A stretch of 64,000 nucleotides of DNA from Leishmania mexicana MHOM/GT/2001/U1103 (GCF_000234665.1 NC_018338.1:1032084-1096083), one strand, 5' to 3'. Counted from the first letter of the stretch, positions 1 to 11,235 are shown. Notes: generated by a model not told the origin, from the letters alone. Made by a program: numbers and translations.

Positions 1-835
1 CAGCTCCATGGGCTGCACACCTGCTGCTCCAAGACACAACGCCACGGCACGGAGCGCCAACAGAGCCAGTTGCAGGAGAATGATGCAGATTGTAAAACAG
101 TTCTCACCGAAAGACTCGGCCACCCTTCTTGCTGTGGCGCTTCTTCTGCATGTGCGGGTTGCGCAGTAGCTCACAAAGCCTGACTTCAGCGATGCAGTCG
201 GTGCACACGAACACTCAGCCAAAGAAAGAGAGAAATCGATGGAGCGGTGGAGGAGCACCCCCAGGTGTGCTCGCTGGAGAGAAGAAAAGGTTATAGAGAG
301 ATGGAGGGGGAGAGGTGAGCACACTCGTGTTTTTCCTCCCAAGTAGTGGTGCGTATGGGCCGTCCGCACCCCGCAGGAGCGAATGCCCAGTCGGCGCTCT
401 CTTCCTAGATGAGGAGGGAAAACAAGAGCTGCCTCACGCTCAACCACACCACAGCGTCATAGGTGTGTATTCTCACACGGCATCACCGCTGCACTTCGAC
501 GAGCATCGCTTGCCCTGCAAAAATCGTGCCAAGACAAAGCTGCAACAGTGATGTGAATTTTGGTGTGTTTGTTTTTTCTTTCTTCTTTCTCGTCAGCGAG
601 CATTGCACAATTAACTGTGAACAGCGCAAGCGAGCACCACCAGGACCAACAAAGCGGCAGGTCACGGCACCGCACCAAACCCAGTGAACGCCCCCAACCA
701 CACAACGACCTGTCTCTGTCTCTGGCCCCATTCCCCTCACCCCGGCGGCACAGCGACAGAAAGAGAAGAAATCAGGAGAGGCAGGGAGAATGTGAGGCCA
801 CAACCGAAAGGACCTTCCAAAGCCGAACGCGTCTG
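1..835. other. Intergenic / 3' UTR of the EngB-like GTPase gene
   Basis: No supportable gene. Short open frames on both strands here have no recognisable domain and low-complexity composition. In the transcribed (minus) sense the stretch lies directly 3' of the GTPase stop codon at 836-838, so it should hold that gene's 3' UTR and the processing signals of the next gene, which lies outside the window. Confidence 0.6.
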
Positions 836-2779
836 CTACGTGCTAAGCGTCGGTGAACTGGGTGCGTGCAAAGGAAATGCAGGAGGCGCTAGCTTCTCGT
901 CCGGGGGACGCAGCATCGCTATCGGGGCCCCGTATCGCTTCGTCTCCAGTGCCTGCAGTTCGTCCATCAGTTCTGGCTTCTGAGAGGCGGGGCTTTCAGA
1001 GAGGGGATTCACAGACCCGGCAGTGGCGTAGTTGGCGAGCCGAACGCCAAGCTGGCGACCCCCATTGCGCTCGTAGTAAGCCTCGCGACTGCCGACGAAA
1101 GCCCACGGCGTTGGCTGCATGGCTGTGTCAACAATGTCGGGAAAGTACGGAATCGTGTAAGCCTTCACAAGAAAGGCGAGCGGCTTGTCTGCCTCGTATC
1201 TGCCCTTCTGCGAAGACTTGCGAGCGCCGACGTTGGGTCGGCGGAAGTACATATCGGCGCGTGGGGCAACAAACTGGGCCTGAAACAGATAAGGGTTTTC
1301 CGGCGCCTCTGGACAACGCATAATGTTCGCCTTGGGGTGCTTCGTAGGGACGACGTGGGTCGGCCACCGCAGTGGATTGCGCCAGGGGCTGGTCGCATCC
1401 AGGTACTGGAGAAGTGGACGGTTGCGGAGCGTCTTCACGACCCGCTCGTACGCCATCTGTGTCAACAGATCCTTGAACACAACAGGGATATGTGTCGAGG
1501 ATGATGCCGCGTCCCGCCAAGCACCGACAGGAAGAGGCACTTCCTCTGGCGGAGGTGCGAGCTCGGCAAGCAATGATTCCTCAGTGCCTGCACGGGCAGG
1601 CGCCGACGCACCAGCAGCGCTAGTGCCGTCGTCCGCCGCCGCAAACTCCGCCGACTCTGCCTCGCTGTACCGTAGCTCCTCCTCTGTCGCCTCCACCACT
1701 AAGCCGGCATCCTCCGCTGCACCCATCGCTGCGTCAGCGACGCTCACATCCCCCGGGCCGTCGCCAGTGCGCTCTGTCAGTTGAACTTCCTTATTCCACT
1801 CTCGTGTTTCATCATCGACCTGCGACGGCGCGATGGCGAGGGGGCGAATCGTGCTCAGCTCCTTTTGGGAAAACAACCGAGCCGACAGGCGCTGCGCCTC
1901 AGTCAACGTGAGTCGCTCCGTCGGCAGCGTGTGCACCGAGTTCATGACCATATCATACCGCAGCGTGTCGATGCCACCCATGTGGAAGGCGCTAGTGACC
2001 AGCACCGGATGGTGGATGTCGTGGTAGATGAGCTCCTTGCGTATGTCTTCCATGTGGACCGTCTGAATGGCGCGGTCATTGATCTGGTCCGCCTTGGTAA
2101 GGACAATGGTGAAGTTGGGCACCTCGCGTGCGAGAAACTGCAGCAGGTCTATGTCCTGAATGTAGAGTCCGTGTTTGTAGTGAGTGTCCATGCAGTAGTA
2201 AAGCATCTTCAAACTGGGCTGGCACCGAGCAAAGTTGCGCAAGAGCACGGCGTGTTGCAGCACCGCTGACCACGGCACGGATGTACCGCCGCACCCCGGC
2301 AGATCAACAACATTGAAAACGCCGCCTACATTGAAGAAGTTCATGGCGTCTCGGCGAAGGTGCCGATTGGAGCGGCCGACCTCGCGCGCGGAGCGGAAGA
2401 GTGAGCGCAGCAAGGACGTCTTGCCACACCGTTCTCGGCCAGCGAGGGCGATGAGGGGCGTGGCAGGGTTGCCGTCGGGAACAAAGCCGACGTTCATGGC
2501 GCTCGCCACGTGACGGTGACCTTTGGAGAAGATCTGATCTGCTAGCTGCGCTATAATTAAATCGCGGCTACTGGTGACCTCCTTCAAAGAACGCTGAACC
2601 TCGGCCTCCTTGCTCGCAATGTTGCGACGCCGCTGAAGGGTGCGTTCTCGCAGGCGATGCTTCCACTGCTGTTGCGTTGCCTCTGTGGGCTTGTGCATGT
2701 ACCGACTGCCAGCGCTGTGTGTAGCGACCGAATTCGTCAGCGCGGTGCTGCACAGGCGCAAAAGAGAACACGAATACAT
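836..2779 (-). CDS. EngB/YihA-like GTPase, predicted mitochondrial
   Basis: Predicted TRAFAC-class GTPase of 647 aa. Seen: G1/P-loop GRERCGKTS (about residues 114-122), G3 DLPG (159-162), G4 TKAD (228-231) and a G5-like TSA segment followed by a 'GGIDTLR' stretch. This order and spacing fit the EngB/YihA family, which matures the large ribosomal subunit in bacteria and organelles. The first 28 residues are rich in Arg, Ser, Leu and Ala with no acidic residue, like a mitochondrial presequence, so I chose the ATG at 2777-2779. An in-frame ATG at 3002-3004 would add 75 residues. Unlike bacterial EngB (about 200 aa), the GTPase domain is followed by about 350 residues: an acidic Ala/Glu-rich linker, then a Pro/Arg-rich C-terminus of unknown function. 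A role in mitochondrial ribosome assembly is inference. Confidence 0.8.
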   Translation of the reverse strand: MYSCSLLRLCSTALTNSVATHSAGSRYMHKPTEATQQQWKHRLRERTLQRRRNIASKEAEVQRSLKEVTSSRDLIIAQLADQIFSKGHRHVASAMNVGFVPDGNPATPLIALAGRERCGKTSLLRSLFRSAREVGRSNRHLRRDAMNFFNVGGVFNVVDLPGCGGTSVPWSAVLQHAVLLRNFARCQPSLKMLYYCMDTHYKHGLYIQDIDLLQFLAREVPNFTIVLTKADQINDRAIQTVHMEDIRKELIYHDIHHPVLVTSAFHMGGIDTLRYDMVMNSVHTLPTERLTLTEAQRLSARLFSQKELSTIRPLAIAPSQVDDETREWNKEVQLTERTGDGPGDVSVADAAMGAAEDAGLVVEATEEELRYSEAESAEFAAADDGTSAAGASAPARAGTEESLLAELAPPPEEVPLPVGAWRDAASSSTHIPVVFKDLLTQMAYERVVKTLRNRPLLQYLDATSPWRNPLRWPTHVVPTKHPKANIMRCPEAPENPYLFQAQFVAPRADMYFRRPNVGARKSSQKGRYEADKPLAFLVKAYTIPYFPDIVDTAMQPTPWAFVGSREAYYERNGGRQLGVRLANYATAGSVNPLSESPASQKPELMDELQALETKRYGAPIAMLRPPDEKLAPPAFPLHAPSSPTLST

Positions 2780-3899
2780 GACGTAGAGGTGCCGTGTAGT
2801 GGTGTAGTATGCGTGTGTTCTGGTGTGGTGGGCTTCACGCAGTCCCGTCCTTGTCACCGTTGCAAAGCGCGGCCTTGCTGGGATGTGAAACGGAATAGGG
2901 CAACGAACGAGGAGCGGAGATGATGTGGTTGGGGTGGCTGGACCACGCATGTAAGGAAGGGGGAGAAACGGGAGCGAAGAGTGCGACGAATCGCGGTTCG
3001 ACATGGAGTGATGAAAGCCTGGTGATGAAGCGAGGCAAGATCACTGGAATGGAGGCGGGAGGGCGTGTGTGTCGCACCCCCACACCCTCACACACACTTG
3101 ACCTACATTGCCCTTCATCGTCGTCGTGATAGCTCGCACATCAAGGAAGGGAGAAGGCAGTGACAATGTGCATCACCTCTTACTTGCCCACCGTAAACAA
3201 TGCTCTGTGCTCTTCTACTCGTGATGTCTTTCTGGCCAGCTCTCCGTAGGGGGGGGGGTGAGCAGTGCAGAGAGGCAGTCATGCACATTCACGTTCTATT
3301 GTGCTACACGTACACACATACACACATACACAAACGACAGGCGCGGATCACCACGTTTCGCCATGCATATCCTTGCACCCACGACGTGATGCGTCGGGTG
3401 GCGCTGCAAGCCGTCTTTCTGGGTACAGGATAGACAGCACCACAAAGCCCGTTCAAGTAAGAAACGCATGCACATGGGCGTACTCGACCGTCAGACTTGC
3501 AGAGACGCACCAAAGATGAGAGAGATAAATCCCACTCTGCAGCATGGAGCCTAGTAAACATCAAGTGGACCGTTGGCGCCTCTGTATGCACAGAGGACGG
3601 TAAACATATATATAGATGTGTATTGCGCCAGACACACACACACACGCACAAAACAAACAAAAACGTGCGCATCGATAGAACACGTCGGAGGGAAAACCAG
3701 GAAGAACCGGCGAGCGCAACACAGCGAACAACTGCCGTGCCCCGTCATCAAAAAAAAGAACGAAAATCAGAGCGTCCATCTGTCTTGTTTACATCTTTTT
3801 TTTCTTTGTGCCTCGTCGTCTGCGTGCAGGGCGTGCGCTACAAACCACACGACTTGAGTCATGCCACGCATCCCGTCACATCTCCCCAGCTATAGCAGC
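2780..3899. other. Intergenic region with CA repeats
   Basis: No gene seen. It holds short (CA)n tracts near 3307-3335 and 3628-3645, an A-run near 3750 and mixed purine-rich sequence. In the transcribed sense it separates the 3' end of the Dpy-30/IQ protein gene (stop at 3900-3902) from the GTPase gene. Confidence 0.6.
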
Positions 3900-6800
3900 C
3901 TAGAATGCGCCGAAGCACACGTAGTGCTTATCATCCCAGCGGCGCAGCGCATTCGAGTACCGCAGGTGCAAAGGGTCTGGGCTTGAGATCTTCCACGGGT
4001 CCACGTGCGCCATCCACTCGAGCGCGGCTGGCACCCTGCTCACAAAGGCGGCAAACGCGCAGTTGCCCACCATACGCACCATGGCACTCTGGCTGCCCAG
4101 CGATGGCTCTGCCGCTGTAAAGCTGGACTGCGGGGACCACAGGTAGTAGTCGAGCAGCACCAGCAGCGCGTACTGCTCCGCCAATTGGGTTGCGCGAACG
4201 ATGGCGTGTGACGGCTCTATTGCTGCTTCCGCCTCCTGTACCGCGGAGGAAAGAAGCGCAAGCAGGTTTAGCTGCGGTAGCGGCGCGCAGTTGATGACAT
4301 GTGAAACGTGTTGTACAGCAACCTGCACTGTTGTGCACTGCGTCGCTGTCCGTGAACCGGAAGGGGTGGGCAGCGCCGCCTCTAGCACGATGTGAAACGC
4401 TGAGAGAAACGAAACATGTGCGTCACACGGCGCGCCCCCGAGCTGTGAGCCAGGGGAGCCTTCGGGCACTGCTCTTGACTTTTCATGAGGCCTGACAGGA
4501 ATCTCACGCATGTCGTGCAGCCGGAACGCGAGGAGCGCGGCGGCAAGCGCGTAGAAGGCCTGCGACGGCAAGTCCATGGCCATCACCAGGGAGGGCGAGT
4601 GTGTCTCCTTCTGCAGAGCCGCAGCAACGCGGTCAAGAAATCTATCGAGCTGTTCGAGGGCTGTTGGTCCGGCGAAGAAGCGCATCGAGATACGCGTGTG
4701 CTTAAATGGACTCCCTGGGAGTGCGGTACTCACCTCCTCAGCGACGTCATCTGCGGTGAGAACGTGAAGCACATGCTCCGCAAGCTCGCCACTTGCCTCC
4801 AGCTCGACGTTCGACATGACAGCCAAAGAGCGCACCTCAGGTCTGGCGTTGATGGAGGCGTGTGCCGTCGTCGTGCGACTAGAGTCCAATGCACCTACGC
4901 TGGTGTGTGATGCGGTCACAATGGAGGAAGTGCGCGAGCAGCTACGCCACGCTGCCGAGGAATTTTCTTGCGCCACCACCCCCATCACTGGTTCACATTC
5001 CTCACTGCTTTGAACCGAGGGGTGCAACGGGTTGGCGGAAGCACAGACACCCCTGTGAAGCTCTGAGTGCGAGGTGCTACCCTCGTGACCAGTCCTCGCT
5101 TCGCACGGATCAACAGCACTGTCCCTGTGAGTTTGGCGCAGCACCTCCCTTACCAAGGTGGCCGATGACGGGACTGTTGTGAAGGCGTCGGTGGCTGTGC
5201 CGCCCTTGCGCACTCGTGTCCTGTAGTACAACATGCCACTCACTGTGGAGAGGCTTTCCTGAATGTGGTGTTTCAGGCCGGCGTCTGCGGCGCGGGCAAG
5301 GTCACCCTGCATCCACTCCTGCACCGCTGCGGCCGCTTGCACAGCCAGCGAGGCCGACGTCACGCTGTCGCCGGCTGTGGCACCTTCTGCAGCGCGCATG
5401 TCAGCCAGCTGTAGTGTGTCACCACCAAGGCGAGGTACAAAGGAGTCGTAAGGCGGAACACCCTCGACCTGCTGCGTATCAAGGCGCGGGACCGCGCCCA
5501 CCGGTGTACCGTCAACACAGCAAAGCGGAAAACTGGCTGTGGTCATCCACTCAACAAATGGTGAGGGGGCGTCAGCGGTGCGGTCGCGCGCGCTTTGCAA
5601 CATCAGCGTCACCTCCTGCACCCACTCTTTCCTGGGGAGTAGCGGCTGCTGTGAAATGTAGAGTTGAGGCGCAACGCCCAATACCGTCGGCACCGCCAGC
5701 TTTGCCGCAGGCAAGGCAGCGCCACTCGCTGACAGAGAGTGCGGTGCAATCAGAAAGGCTTCGTTTGCAGCGAGTTGGTCGCGCACAACACAGCTCATCG
5801 ACCTCTCTGTCGCGCTGTGGCTGCTGCTCACTCCTCGGCGACGGATGCTGTCCTGCTGTGCATCCTGGACTGCATTGGTGGCCGTCGTTTGCACCGTCCG
5901 AAGAATCAGGGAGCACTTGTGCGGGGTGGAGAGCCACCCAAGCACGGGGCCGTGCATCTGGCGCATGTAGGCAGAGAACGACGTCGGTATCCCTTTCGGG
6001 TGACGTTGCCGCAGCTCTGCGTAAGCCACGTGAAACAGATTGAGGCACACTGACTTGATTCCATCATAGGCTCGACGCTGCAACACGGACATGCCAGGGC
6101 TGTCCATGAGCAGCTGCACATTTTCGTCAAGCGAGGCGCACTGCGCGAGGGCTAGATAGTCTTTCAAGCGCCGAAACAAATTCAAATGCAGGCGCGGCTG
6201 CGTCGCCCTCAACGGCGGGAGCAGCAATTCCTCCTGCACCCAGCCTTCCCTGACGTGCTCGCCCGTGGCGCAGCCGTTGCCCGACTGCTCCGTGTCACCG
6301 CCGCCTTCGCGATGTTGCACTGGCCGGTAGATCCAGCAGCGGCGGCTCTCCGGAGCGGGGGAGGTGGCATAGTCACCCCAAAGAGAGCCGAAGGCGTCAC
6401 CTTCGCGGAAAAGGCGCTCGAGGCAGGCACGCAAGAGGGGCGGCAGGATGGGATCCTCGGGTGGCTGTGCCATCCTGGCACCCTTCCGGCTTGTTTTGAG
6501 AGGTGAGTTGGTGCCGACTGCACTAGAAGAGCTATGAAGTGCCTCGCGCGCCTTCATGTAGCTGCGGCGACGGCGGTACCCGCGATAGATGGACTGAATG
6601 AGTGTTGCGGCCGCATGCTCGAGACGGCGCACAACGACGAGGAACACGTCATCCTCCGCCTGCTGCGCTGCACTGTAGGTTAATAATCCCCGCTTGACAG
6701 GCTTTGCAGCAGGAGAATTTTCCGCGGCGGTGGTAGGCATCGCACTGTCGCCGAGAGAGAGAGGCCCGGTAGGCTGGTTAGAGCGTGTCTTGGAGTCGAC

Positions 6801-7874
6801 TGAGGAGGAACACTTAGCCACTGCGTTCACCGTGCGCGGTGCACCGGGGGATGCATGGCGCTGTTGCTGCACCTTAGCCCAGTATTCCCTCGCGTACCCG
6901 AAAGTGTACGTCCGTTTCCGCCTCAGCTGTGCGGCGCGGTAAGCCTGCAAGGATGCTCGCTGCGCGGCTTCGTGGAGAGGACCGTAGCTGGCGAGCAATC
7001 GTGCGTATGTAAGGTGCGCTGACTCCGGTTTGTAGGACACAAAAAGAACGGATGGAAGCGTCCAACGAGGCGGATTTGTGGGGCTGTCGGCTGTGGAGGC
7101 GACTGTCGCCTGCGTCGCCCTTTTCAGCGCGCCATCGAGCGTGTCGAAGGTGGAGAGGTAGTCTCCTTGAAGGGAGGGGAGGAAGTTTACTTGTACCGCA
7201 GCCGCCGCCTCAGCGGCTGCTGCACGAATCTCTGTGTCGAAGTCACTTACTTTCTCAGCTCCCAGAGCGTCCTGCAACGTTGTAATGAACGGGGGCGTCG
7301 TCTGGTTGGCAAGCTTCCCGGTAGCGCTCCCGCAGCGGTACGCGACACCTTGGTAGAAAAACGCACTGGCGGTCGGAGCAGGGCACTCGATGAAAAGCAG
7401 TAGTGGCGCCACTGGATTTATCATGTGAAGCTGCCGCAGACACGAAGCGACCTCATAGGACGAAATTGCCTCTCGATACTGTACGGCTGGAAAAACGGAA
7501 GCCTGCGCTGTAGCTTCTGCCGCCGGCGGCATGCCCGAGGCGCGGCGGAAGTCGTGTGCCAGTGGACGCAGTTCATACTTGATGCCGTTCTCGAGACGGA
7601 CTGAAGGTGGGGGTGTCAACTGAAGGTGTTTGAGAGGTTCGGCTTGCAGCTGCTCACCTTGTGCACCACCGCGAACCGGCTCCTGGTTGCTGGTGGGATC
7701 CTGTAGAGCTAGTTGCCGAAGAGAGTGCGCGAAAAATCTAATAGGGTCGCATGGCTTGTCTTTAAGGCAGTTCTCAAGGGTGAGGCGCACTTTATCCCCG
7801 AGGTGGTGATCCATATAGATGGCTGCTTCTGCGGCTGTGCCTGTCATAGGCGGCGACGATGAGTGTTGCATCAT
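3900..7874 (-). CDS. Large Dpy-30/RIIa-like and IQ-motif protein, possible flagellar component
   Basis: About 1324 aa, trypanosomatid-type hypothetical protein. Two short motifs can be seen. Residues about 20-56 (YMDHHLGDKVRLTLENCL, then a KDKPCDPIRFFAH stretch) fit the Dpy-30/RIIa dimerisation-docking pattern, including the P-x-DPI-x-F-A signature. Residues about 421-443 (ATLIQSIYRGYRRRRSY) are an IQ motif, which usually binds calmodulin or EF-hand proteins. The rest has Ala-rich stretches, several possible helices and no catalytic motif I recognise. The motif pair is common in axonemal and radial-spoke-associated proteins, so a flagellar role is inferred. Start: the polypyrimidine tract upstream has no AG before the ATG at 7899-7901; the first AGs lie just inside that frame, making the tandem ATGs ending at 7874 more likely to be used. 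The longer form would add nine residues. Confidence 0.75.
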   Translation of the reverse strand: MMQHSSSPPMTGTAAEAAIYMDHHLGDKVRLTLENCLKDKPCDPIRFFAHSLRQLALQDPTSNQEPVRGGAQGEQLQAEPLKHLQLTPPPSVRLENGIKYELRPLAHDFRRASGMPPAAEATAQASVFPAVQYREAISSYEVASCLRQLHMINPVAPLLLFIECPAPTASAFFYQGVAYRCGSATGKLANQTTPPFITTLQDALGAEKVSDFDTEIRAAAAEAAAAVQVNFLPSLQGDYLSTFDTLDGALKRATQATVASTADSPTNPPRWTLPSVLFVSYKPESAHLTYARLLASYGPLHEAAQRASLQAYRAAQLRRKRTYTFGYAREYWAKVQQQRHASPGAPRTVNAVAKCSSSVDSKTRSNQPTGPLSLGDSAMPTTAAENSPAAKPVKRGLLTYSAAQQAEDDVFLVVVRRLEHAAATLIQSIYRGYRRRRSYMKAREALHSSSSAVGTNSPLKTSRKGARMAQPPEDPILPPLLRACLERLFREGDAFGSLWGDYATSPAPESRRCWIYRPVQHREGGGDTEQSGNGCATGEHVREGWVQEELLLPPLRATQPRLHLNLFRRLKDYLALAQCASLDENVQLLMDSPGMSVLQRRAYDGIKSVCLNLFHVAYAELRQRHPKGIPTSFSAYMRQMHGPVLGWLSTPHKCSLILRTVQTTATNAVQDAQQDSIRRRGVSSSHSATERSMSCVVRDQLAANEAFLIAPHSLSASGAALPAAKLAVPTVLGVAPQLYISQQPLLPRKEWVQEVTLMLQSARDRTADAPSPFVEWMTTASFPLCCVDGTPVGAVPRLDTQQVEGVPPYDSFVPRLGGDTLQLADMRAAEGATAGDSVTSASLAVQAAAAVQEWMQGDLARAADAGLKHHIQESLSTVSGMLYYRTRVRKGGTATDAFTTVPSSATLVREVLRQTHRDSAVDPCEARTGHEGSTSHSELHRGVCASANPLHPSVQSSEECEPVMGVVAQENSSAAWRSCSRTSSIVTASHTSVGALDSSRTTTAHASINARPEVRSLAVMSNVELEASGELAEHVLHVLTADDVAEEVSTALPGSPFKHTRISMRFFAGPTALEQLDRFLDRVAAALQKETHSPSLVMAMDLPSQAFYALAAALLAFRLHDMREIPVRPHEKSRAVPEGSPGSQLGGAPCDAHVSFLSAFHIVLEAALPTPSGSRTATQCTTVQVAVQHVSHVINCAPLPQLNLLALLSSAVQEAEAAIEPSHAIVRATQLAEQYALLVLLDYYLWSPQSSFTAAEPSLGSQSAMVRMVGNCAFAAFVSRVPAALEWMAHVDPWKISSPDPLHLRYSNALRRWDDKHYVCFGAF

Positions 7875-8664
7875 GCCAGCTGGCGAGGATGCCCTCCGCA
7901 TGAGTGCAAGGAAGAACAAAAGAAAAAAGCAAGAGAGAAGGAGGCGAGCGACGCCTCACATCAGTACACCCAGAGAGACACGGCCCGGAAACAGTAGTGC
8001 AAACAACACAGAGTCGTCGGGGAGAGAGAGGGACAGACAGAGGTGAAGCAGGGAACCCTCAAAGATGATGCGCCGCTGTAGTAGGACATTCGCGAAGGCC
8101 GTTTTCTTTGGAGGTGCTAAGCTCTGTGTATGGCGCCGTGCACACTCTCTTCCTCAGCCCCGCCTAAAGATCTCCTGGAGGTCCTGAAAGACTCAGTCAT
8201 TGTTGCAGATGAGAGACACTCGACCAATTCCTTCTGCATGTCGACACGCCCTACACAACAAGACATGCACAGAGGGACCGTTTTTCTCTCCATGGTACGC
8301 CTTTCTCAAGTCACCTGAATCGAGGCGCACACCTCCGCTTCTGTGCCATTGGCTTTCTTCGATCGGGCATGTGTGCCATTGTCAGTGAACGCAACCCTGA
8401 CAACACCCACAAGAGGGAGGGGCTACACAATAATAGTAGTATGAGCACTAAACGCAATCAACATGGAGATGTACCTTCAGCGTGTTTTTCTTGTGTACGA
8501 ATGGGAAAGAGTCGTCGCCAAAAATGACGAGTGTGTGCAGCCACTCGCCACGAGGGATTCCGACAAACTTTTCAACTTCGTTTTTTTTTACGTCTTCAAT
8601 TTGATCGTTCACCAACTTCTCTCTCCTCAACTGGCGCTTAGGCGTCGAGAGAGTGGAGGAATAA
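7875..8664. other. Intergenic region, no gene
   Basis: Contains the polypyrimidine tract (on the minus strand) for the downstream Dpy-30/IQ gene at about 7903-7950. Otherwise nothing supportable. Confidence 0.6.
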
Positions 8665-9313
8665 ACGCATGCACAACCACAGCTCACCCAGCTCCGCGGC
8701 ACAACGGCTACACTCTGGCCGTCCAGGACACACCGCCCTGCCGTCGAATCGCACCGCGCACAGCGTCCCGCGCTCCAGGGCACGCGCGATGGCGTCTCTG
8801 TCGCCCGCGTAGCAGGCGGCGGCGGCCTAGGTGCGCGCCGCGCTATTCCGTAACGGGGTGCAGTGACTCGTGCTTCCCGCAGCTGCGCCGCTCCCGCCCC
8901 TCCCTCGCGCTCCGCGTACCGCCGGGTGCTTTGCCTCGCTGTGGTGCACCATGCCCGCTGTGCTTCACAGCGCCAGCGCGCAGTGCTCGCATTGGTGCCA
9001 GCCCGCGGCCGGCCTCCAGACGGCGTGCTTGCCTGAAGGACGGGGACTCGCTGCCTTCACCGTCCATTTCCGTCCGTGCCAGCGTGGTGTGTGTGGGAGG
9101 GGGGAGGGTTGGGGAGGGCGTGCCTGGATGGCCTGCCCGCATGCGCCGCGACCGTCAGCAAACTGCCGTGAGGCTGTGGCAGCGGGAGGCACTCCGCCCT
9201 CGTCCTCACCCGCACGCCTTTCACAGCCGCGGGGCCGTGTCCAGGCGGAGAGGGAGGCCGGTGCATGCGCACGTGCGCCGGCCCCGCCCAGAGCTCCCGG
9301 CCTGTCGCGCTGA
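8665..9313 (-). repeat. GC-rich dispersed repeat core, copy c1
   Basis: A 649-bp copy of the core found also at 14186-14834, 29406-30054, 31289-31937 and 41511-42159, all in the same orientation. It is the most diverged copy: I see about six substitutions against copy c2, most near 8855-8867. It lies between the MFS-A gene and the Dpy-30/IQ gene. Size, GC richness, dispersal and intergenic position resemble Leishmania SIDER retroposon remnants, but I did not recognise a diagnostic retroposon signature, so that label is inference. Confidence 0.85.
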
Positions 9314-10506
9314 GGATGCACACAAGGGGTGCCGAGGGGGGGAGCCCCGGTGCTGCGCAAGCGAGACGCGCGTAAGGTCATTCTGTGCAAACTGCTTGCG
9401 TGAAACGAGGTCGGGTTCGAGCGTCGGGGGGGGGGTGCGGGAATGTCGCATAGCATATGGCGCACAATGCGAGGCCGGACCTCCTCACAGCAAAACACAG
9501 GCGGGGATGGGAGGCACAACACCGGTAGCGGTGTAGTACGCTGCACGCCATCGGCACCTCATGCTGCCACCAAGAGTCGCCCGCCGTCGGAGGAGCCTGA
9601 AGCACACACAGCTGCCGGTGCGGGCCCTGGCGAGGAGGGTTTCCTGCCGTCGCGTGCGCTCCGCAGCATTCTTCCTCGGGTGCTGGGCGGCGGCGGCCAC
9701 GAGCCTCTTGTGGCTGCACCTATACGAGGACACAACCGTCATACACCATCGCGCCTGCTCCACAGTCAATGGCTCTCGTTACCGCACCATTGCTGTTTTG
9801 AGAAGAGCACACGCGTCCGTGGTCAACCGCCACTCGTACAGCAACCGGCTTCAAGCAGAGAGAGATACGCACGCGCGAGGCTTACCACACAGATGAACAC
9901 CCACGCCGCTTGTCTCTGCCTTGGACCAGCCAACGCACTCACACAGCGACAATCAAAGATGCTCGTCAAGTTCGAAAATAACGTCCATGAGGCCGTCCCA
10001 GTCACGACACGGGCAAAGCCAGAAAGCGAACCACACGGATATCCGCGACACTAGCCCCATGAAAGCATCAGCAGCAGTAACAAAGCGAAAAAACAAAAAG
10101 AATTGCCGATAAAGTATTCGGTTAAGTTTTCTATCGCTCGCAGCGCCCTTCCTTGCGTGCCTCAGACACGGCTCCGCCACCGCCGAGGAGAGACCTAAGC
10201 ACCGAAAAGAGAGAAAAAAGCACACAGGGAGGTGGCGGGTAGAGCCTTAGGAGGGAAGAAGGGGATATAGCAGTCCCCACCAGCACGCTGCAGCTCATGT
10301 TCTGTGCTCGTACCATAGCTCTCGCGCGTGCGCCTGTCGGGCAATGAAATGCCGTCCCCTCTGCCTTTCTTTTCTGTCCGACCTCTCACGACCTTGCTTA
10401 CCGACAGAGACACCAACGGGCAAAGCGTGCCTACCTGCCAGCTCATCGCACGCCACAGTCGAGTTCTCATGGCAAAAAGCGGTGTTTTTTGATGTATCCA
10501 TTGTGC
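9314..10506. other. Intergenic region, no gene
   Basis: Mixed sequence between two repeats with a G-run at about 9426-9435. Long plus-strand open frames here are antisense to the transcription direction and have no recognisable domain. Confidence 0.5.
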
Positions 10507-10963
10507 CCACAGAACACAAGATCACTGCACAGCCCCCTGATACAGACCCCATCGCGTGGGGCGAGGCAGCCGTAGCCACAGACGGCTTATAGCCATGCGC
10601 CGAGTCCGTTATCTGAGAGCACGGACTCTGACTCACGCCCTACCCACCCACCGCCCGCTCTGCAGGTCGGCTCGCACCAGCTCCTCGCATCACGCTGGCC
10701 GCCACCTCGTGCATCCCCCTCAGGGTGACACTCAGGCTGCCCGCACCGGCAGGCAGTGAGGGAAGGCTGCGATCCGCTGGTGTCACGCTGCCGCGTTGCC
10801 TACCATATGGATGGCACAGGCGTCTTTGCCGTCGCAGGTCGGTCCGACGCAGCCCCATCCAGGGCCCGGTCACCGACATCAGAAGCGATGCACCGCTCTG
10901 ACCACCCCTAAGCCTTGGGTGCATGACCCTGTCACTACCACTGGCGGCTCAGCATTGGCAGGC
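10507..10963 (-). repeat. 457-bp dispersed repeat, copy A
   Basis: Nearly identical to 25605-26061 with no length change (constant offset 15,098). I saw one substitution, in a 'ctgatacag' / 'ctgacacag' context. It starts 273 bp beyond the MFS-A stop in the transcribed direction, so it should be in that gene's 3' UTR. Length and placement fit a SIDER-type element, by inference only. A 94-codon open frame shared by both copies looks incidental. Confidence 0.85.
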
Positions 10964-11235
10964 AGATAGTGTGAGTGGAGAGCCGCCTGAATTCCTGAAA
11001 CACAGAGAGGGGTGTGGGTGACGGTACTGGACCCTGGGATACCATGCGCTGAGGGGGACGCCACCTGTTATGAGGGTAAGCTGACGCGAGTGAACAAGAA
11101 GAGATGTCATGCACAGGAACCAGTGGAAGAAGGAAACGTGCGCAAAGAGAAAACAGGAAAAAAAAGCAGAAACGGGAAAAACTCACTTTCGTGTTGCGGC
11201 CGCGCCCGAGGAAAGATGGTAAAGCGTGCTTGTCG

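Noticed and set aside
5216..6043. 275-codon plus-strand open frame
   Set aside because: Shadow of the large Dpy-30/IQ gene on the opposite strand; Arg/Ala/Ser-rich composition.
8463..9536. 357-codon plus-strand open frame
   Set aside because: Antisense, starts outside the repeat and runs through it, no domain; GC-driven.
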